DNA of 7,667 nucleotides from Candidatus Cloacimonadota bacterium (GTDB taxonomy: Bacteria > Cloacimonadota > Cloacimonadia > Cloacimonadales > Cloacimonadaceae). Under the pieces are notes generated by a model, which did no database searches, was not told where the DNA came from, and saw nothing but the letters and a program-made list of their open reading frames with translations. Where the stretch lies: assembly GCA_028683635.1 (NCBI GenBank), contig JAQUHL010000082.1:1-7667 (forward strand). The letters run 5' to 3'. Positions 6,812 through 7,667 of this stretch are shown here, in pieces; positions within the stretch are counted from its first letter, which is position 1; every line of letters begins with the position of its first letter. Position numbers and translations under genes: made by a program.

Positions 6812-6821
6812 CTGAACCTCC
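6809..6821 (-). promoter_or_regulatory. Ribosome binding site that fixes the T9SS-like protein start
   Basis: GGAGG (6821-6817 on the minus strand) is five bases before the ATG at 6811-6809. The longer in-frame ATG at 6922 has no such site and would bury the signal peptide behind 37 polar residues. The shorter start is therefore preferred. Confidence 0.75.
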
Positions 6822-6991
6822 ACGGGATTCATTATCGGTGCCGTTAAGCAGGAGAACACAAAGAGACTGCAGATCTCTCCGGTTCGATCAAGCACGACAG
6901 CTCCACGAAAATTATTATCCAAAGTTTGTCAATAAATATTCTCCCCGGTGTATGTGCAGCATATAACGGGCCTTCAGCCTGTTCCTAAGTA
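6812..6991. other. Upstream gap of the secreted-protein gene pair
   Basis: This 180-bp stretch separates the T9SS-like gene from repeat copy 2 and should hold the promoter of the two-gene minus-strand unit. A consensus TTGACA occurs on the minus strand at 6932-6927, but no matching -10 box follows at normal spacing; the nearest GATAAT is only 7 bases away. I therefore do not call a promoter. No gene is visible in it. Confidence 0.4.
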
Positions 6992-7132
6992 AAGACCGTT
7001 GTACATCCCGATTTATCGAAATGCAGACTTCCAAATATGCTGGTTGTGAGGCTTATTTTAATAAATCTATTCCCGCCCACCACCCTAAAAAGGAGTTGGG
7101 CTTCGCCCTAGGACCCATTATTCAAGGGTCTT
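6992..7132 (-). mobile_element. MITE-like noncoding repeat, copy 2 (inverted relative to copy 1)
   Basis: A 141-bp noncoding element that, read on the minus strand, aligns end to end with the repeat at 4924-5062, with three or four single-base indels and about 15 mismatches by eye. On the plus strand it begins AAGACCGTTG and ends CAAGGGTCTT, nine of ten bases complementary. A TA dinucleotide abuts each end (6990-6991 and 7133-7134), as would be left by TA-targeting insertion. An AGTAAAG direct repeat (6988-6994 and 7134-7140) is an alternative target-site trace. The internal hairpin is weaker than in copy 1 (GGGC-TTC-GCCC, 7098-7108), while the G-run block (C-rich on this strand, 7072-7085) is unchanged. 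No coding capacity is present. Confidence 0.7.
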
Positions 7133-7270
7133 TAGTAAAGTGATTCTTAGCTGATCCCTTCCAGTATCCGATACCACCTTTATCCCTGGTTCGGAGTTAA
7201 AAAAACAGCAAACGAAAAAATGCTATATTTACATATACCACAATAAGATCCAGAGATAAGTGTATAAAAC

Positions 7271-7299
7271 TTTTCAAAACTCTACACTAAATATATAAA
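7271..7299 (+). promoter_or_regulatory. Weak candidate promoter for the right-edge gene
   Basis: TTTTCA (7271-7276), a 17-bp spacer and TATAAA (7294-7299) resemble sigma-70 boxes, matching four and five of six consensus positions. The start point would fall near 7306, just before the TTTCAC/GTGAAA inverted repeat. The region is so AT-rich that chance matches are expected. Confidence 0.25.
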
Positions 7300-7310
7300 A
7301 GCCCTGTTTT

Positions 7311-7328
7311 TTTCACATAGTAGTGAAA
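7311..7328. promoter_or_regulatory. Inverted repeat TTTCAC-N6-GTGAAA
   Basis: Six-base arms are exactly complementary across a six-base spacer. The site directly follows the candidate promoter, where a repressor could act. It is short enough to arise by chance in AT-rich DNA. Confidence 0.25.
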
Positions 7329-7415
7329 CCTGTCTTTTTCCTGAAGCGGAACCAGATCCGGAACTGAACGCAAAACAAGGTAATGCCTAAAAAAATGAAA
7401 TAATAAGAGGCAGGA

Positions 7416-7437
7416 TGTGATTGATCATACAATCACA
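7416..7437. promoter_or_regulatory. 22-bp palindrome TGTGATTG-N6-CAATCACA, candidate operator or hairpin
   Basis: Two eight-base arms are perfectly complementary across the spacer ATCATA. The palindrome ends 30 bp before the start codon at 7468 and 20 bp before the AAGGAG ribosome site. The TGTGA/TCACA ends recall CRP-family sites, but the distance between them (12 bp) is not that of E. coli CRP (6 bp). In RNA it could fold into an eight-base-pair hairpin near the ribosome site. No T-tract follows, so it is not a standard terminator. Confidence 0.45.
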
Positions 7438-7467
7438 AAAATCAAACCTACCTGATAAGGAGATAAG

Positions 7468-7667
7468 ATGAATATCACGCGTTCCTTTCAGGAAAGAGTG
7501 CAAGCGTCTTACGCACCGTTGATAATGATAATGCTTCTATCATTTATCGGTTTTCTGTGGTGCGACACAATTTATGTTGAAGCAGATTATTCAGGATTCG
7601 AAGATGGCAGTTTTGAGTATCCATTTTCGAGTATTCAGCGAGCCATTGGCAACATTGATCCGGAAAG
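7468..7667 (+). CDS. Secreted, probably beta-helix surface protein, N-terminal part only
   Basis: Only the first 66 codons are inside the window. The ATG has a strong AAGGAG site five bases upstream (7457-7462). The protein begins MNITRSFQERVQASY, then a hydrophobic stretch APLIMIMLLSFIGFLWC (16-32), giving a signal peptide with an unusually long N-region or a membrane anchor. The mature start DTIYVEADYSGFEDGSFEYP followed by FSSIQRAIGNID is the pattern often seen at the beginning of parallel beta-helix or pectate-lyase-like surface proteins (a TIYV strand, a DGS-x-x-x-PF loop, then an xxIQxAI helix). Such proteins are commonly large adhesins or polysaccharide-acting enzymes. Its codons are more AT-rich than the dap genes. 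The call rests on a short N-terminus and the function is not known. Confidence 0.7.
   Translation, partial: MNITRSFQERVQASYAPLIMIMLLSFIGFLWCDTIYVEADYSGFEDGSFEYPFSSIQRAIGNIDPE

Larger units (their letters stand above)
7135..7467. other. AT-rich intergenic leader region
   Basis: About 330 bp with no gene that I can support; it is clearly more AT-rich than the rest of the window from about 7200 onward. It holds a weak promoter-like pair, two inverted repeats (7311-7328 and 7416-7437) and an AAGGAG ribosome site (7457-7462) for the gene starting at 7468. The long spacing suggests a regulated leader, possibly with a long 5' untranslated region. Confidence 0.5.

Noticed and set aside
6812..6922. 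Longer N-terminus for the T9SS-like protein, starting at 6922
   Set aside because: It adds 37 residues before an otherwise perfect signal peptide and has no ribosome site, whereas GGAGG precedes the ATG at 6811.
6904..6932. TTGACA on the minus strand as promoter of the secreted-protein pair
   Set aside because: No -10 hexamer occurs 16-18 bp downstream; the nearest GATAAT is at 7 bp.
4924..7132. Classical composite transposon
   Set aside because: Neither flanking repeat nor the interior encodes a transposase; the repeats are too short to be insertion sequences.

Overview
The window reads as a stretch of bacterial chromosome of roughly 50% GC. It carries central-metabolism and cell-wall genes next to secreted-protein genes and noncoding repeats. 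The best guess for the organism is an anaerobic, Gram-negative member of the FCB group, possibly Candidatus Cloacimonadota. The reasons are a secreted protein ending in an FPNPF-type (type IX secretion-like) C-terminal domain, the start of a beta-helix-type surface protein, an acetate kinase and a meso-diaminopimelate pathway. This is inference from gene content, not from a marker gene.

Left region (1-1576): a signal-peptide protein runs off the left edge on the minus strand. Upstream of it, on the same strand, is a complete acetate kinase gene (ackA). The 121-bp gap between ackA and the next, divergent gene is centred on a perfect 18-bp palindrome (1508-1525). The palindrome contains a consensus -35 hexamer on each strand, so one dimeric regulator could control both directions.

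Middle region (1577-4900): four tightly packed plus-strand genes look like one operon. They are an M20-family (PepT-like) metallopeptidase, dapB, dapF and a RodZ-like helix-turn-helix membrane protein. The gaps are 11 bp, a 1-base stop/start overlap (TGATG) and a 25-bp overlap with a TTG start. DapB and DapF make meso-diaminopimelate for lysine and peptidoglycan, and RodZ-type proteins anchor the cell-wall elongation machinery, so the unit has a cell-envelope theme. The M20 enzyme could be a peptidase or could supply the missing deacylase step. DapF has an altered first catalytic-cysteine motif.

Right region (4901-7134): two minus-strand genes that overlap by ATGA encode a secreted protein with a carboxypeptidase-like Ig domain and a T9SS-like tail, and a smaller secreted beta-rich protein of unknown function. 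They lie between two copies, in opposite orientation, of a noncoding repeat of about 140 bp. Each copy ends in short inverted repeats (AAGACC-N-TTG) and carries a GGGC-GAA-GCCC hairpin and a G-run block. They look like MITE-type elements and are the least ordinary feature of the window.

Right edge (7135-7667): an AT-rich leader with two inverted repeats precedes a strong ribosome binding site. After it comes the start of a secreted protein whose first residues resemble parallel beta-helix surface proteins. No rRNA, tRNA, CRISPR array, transposase or phage gene was seen.
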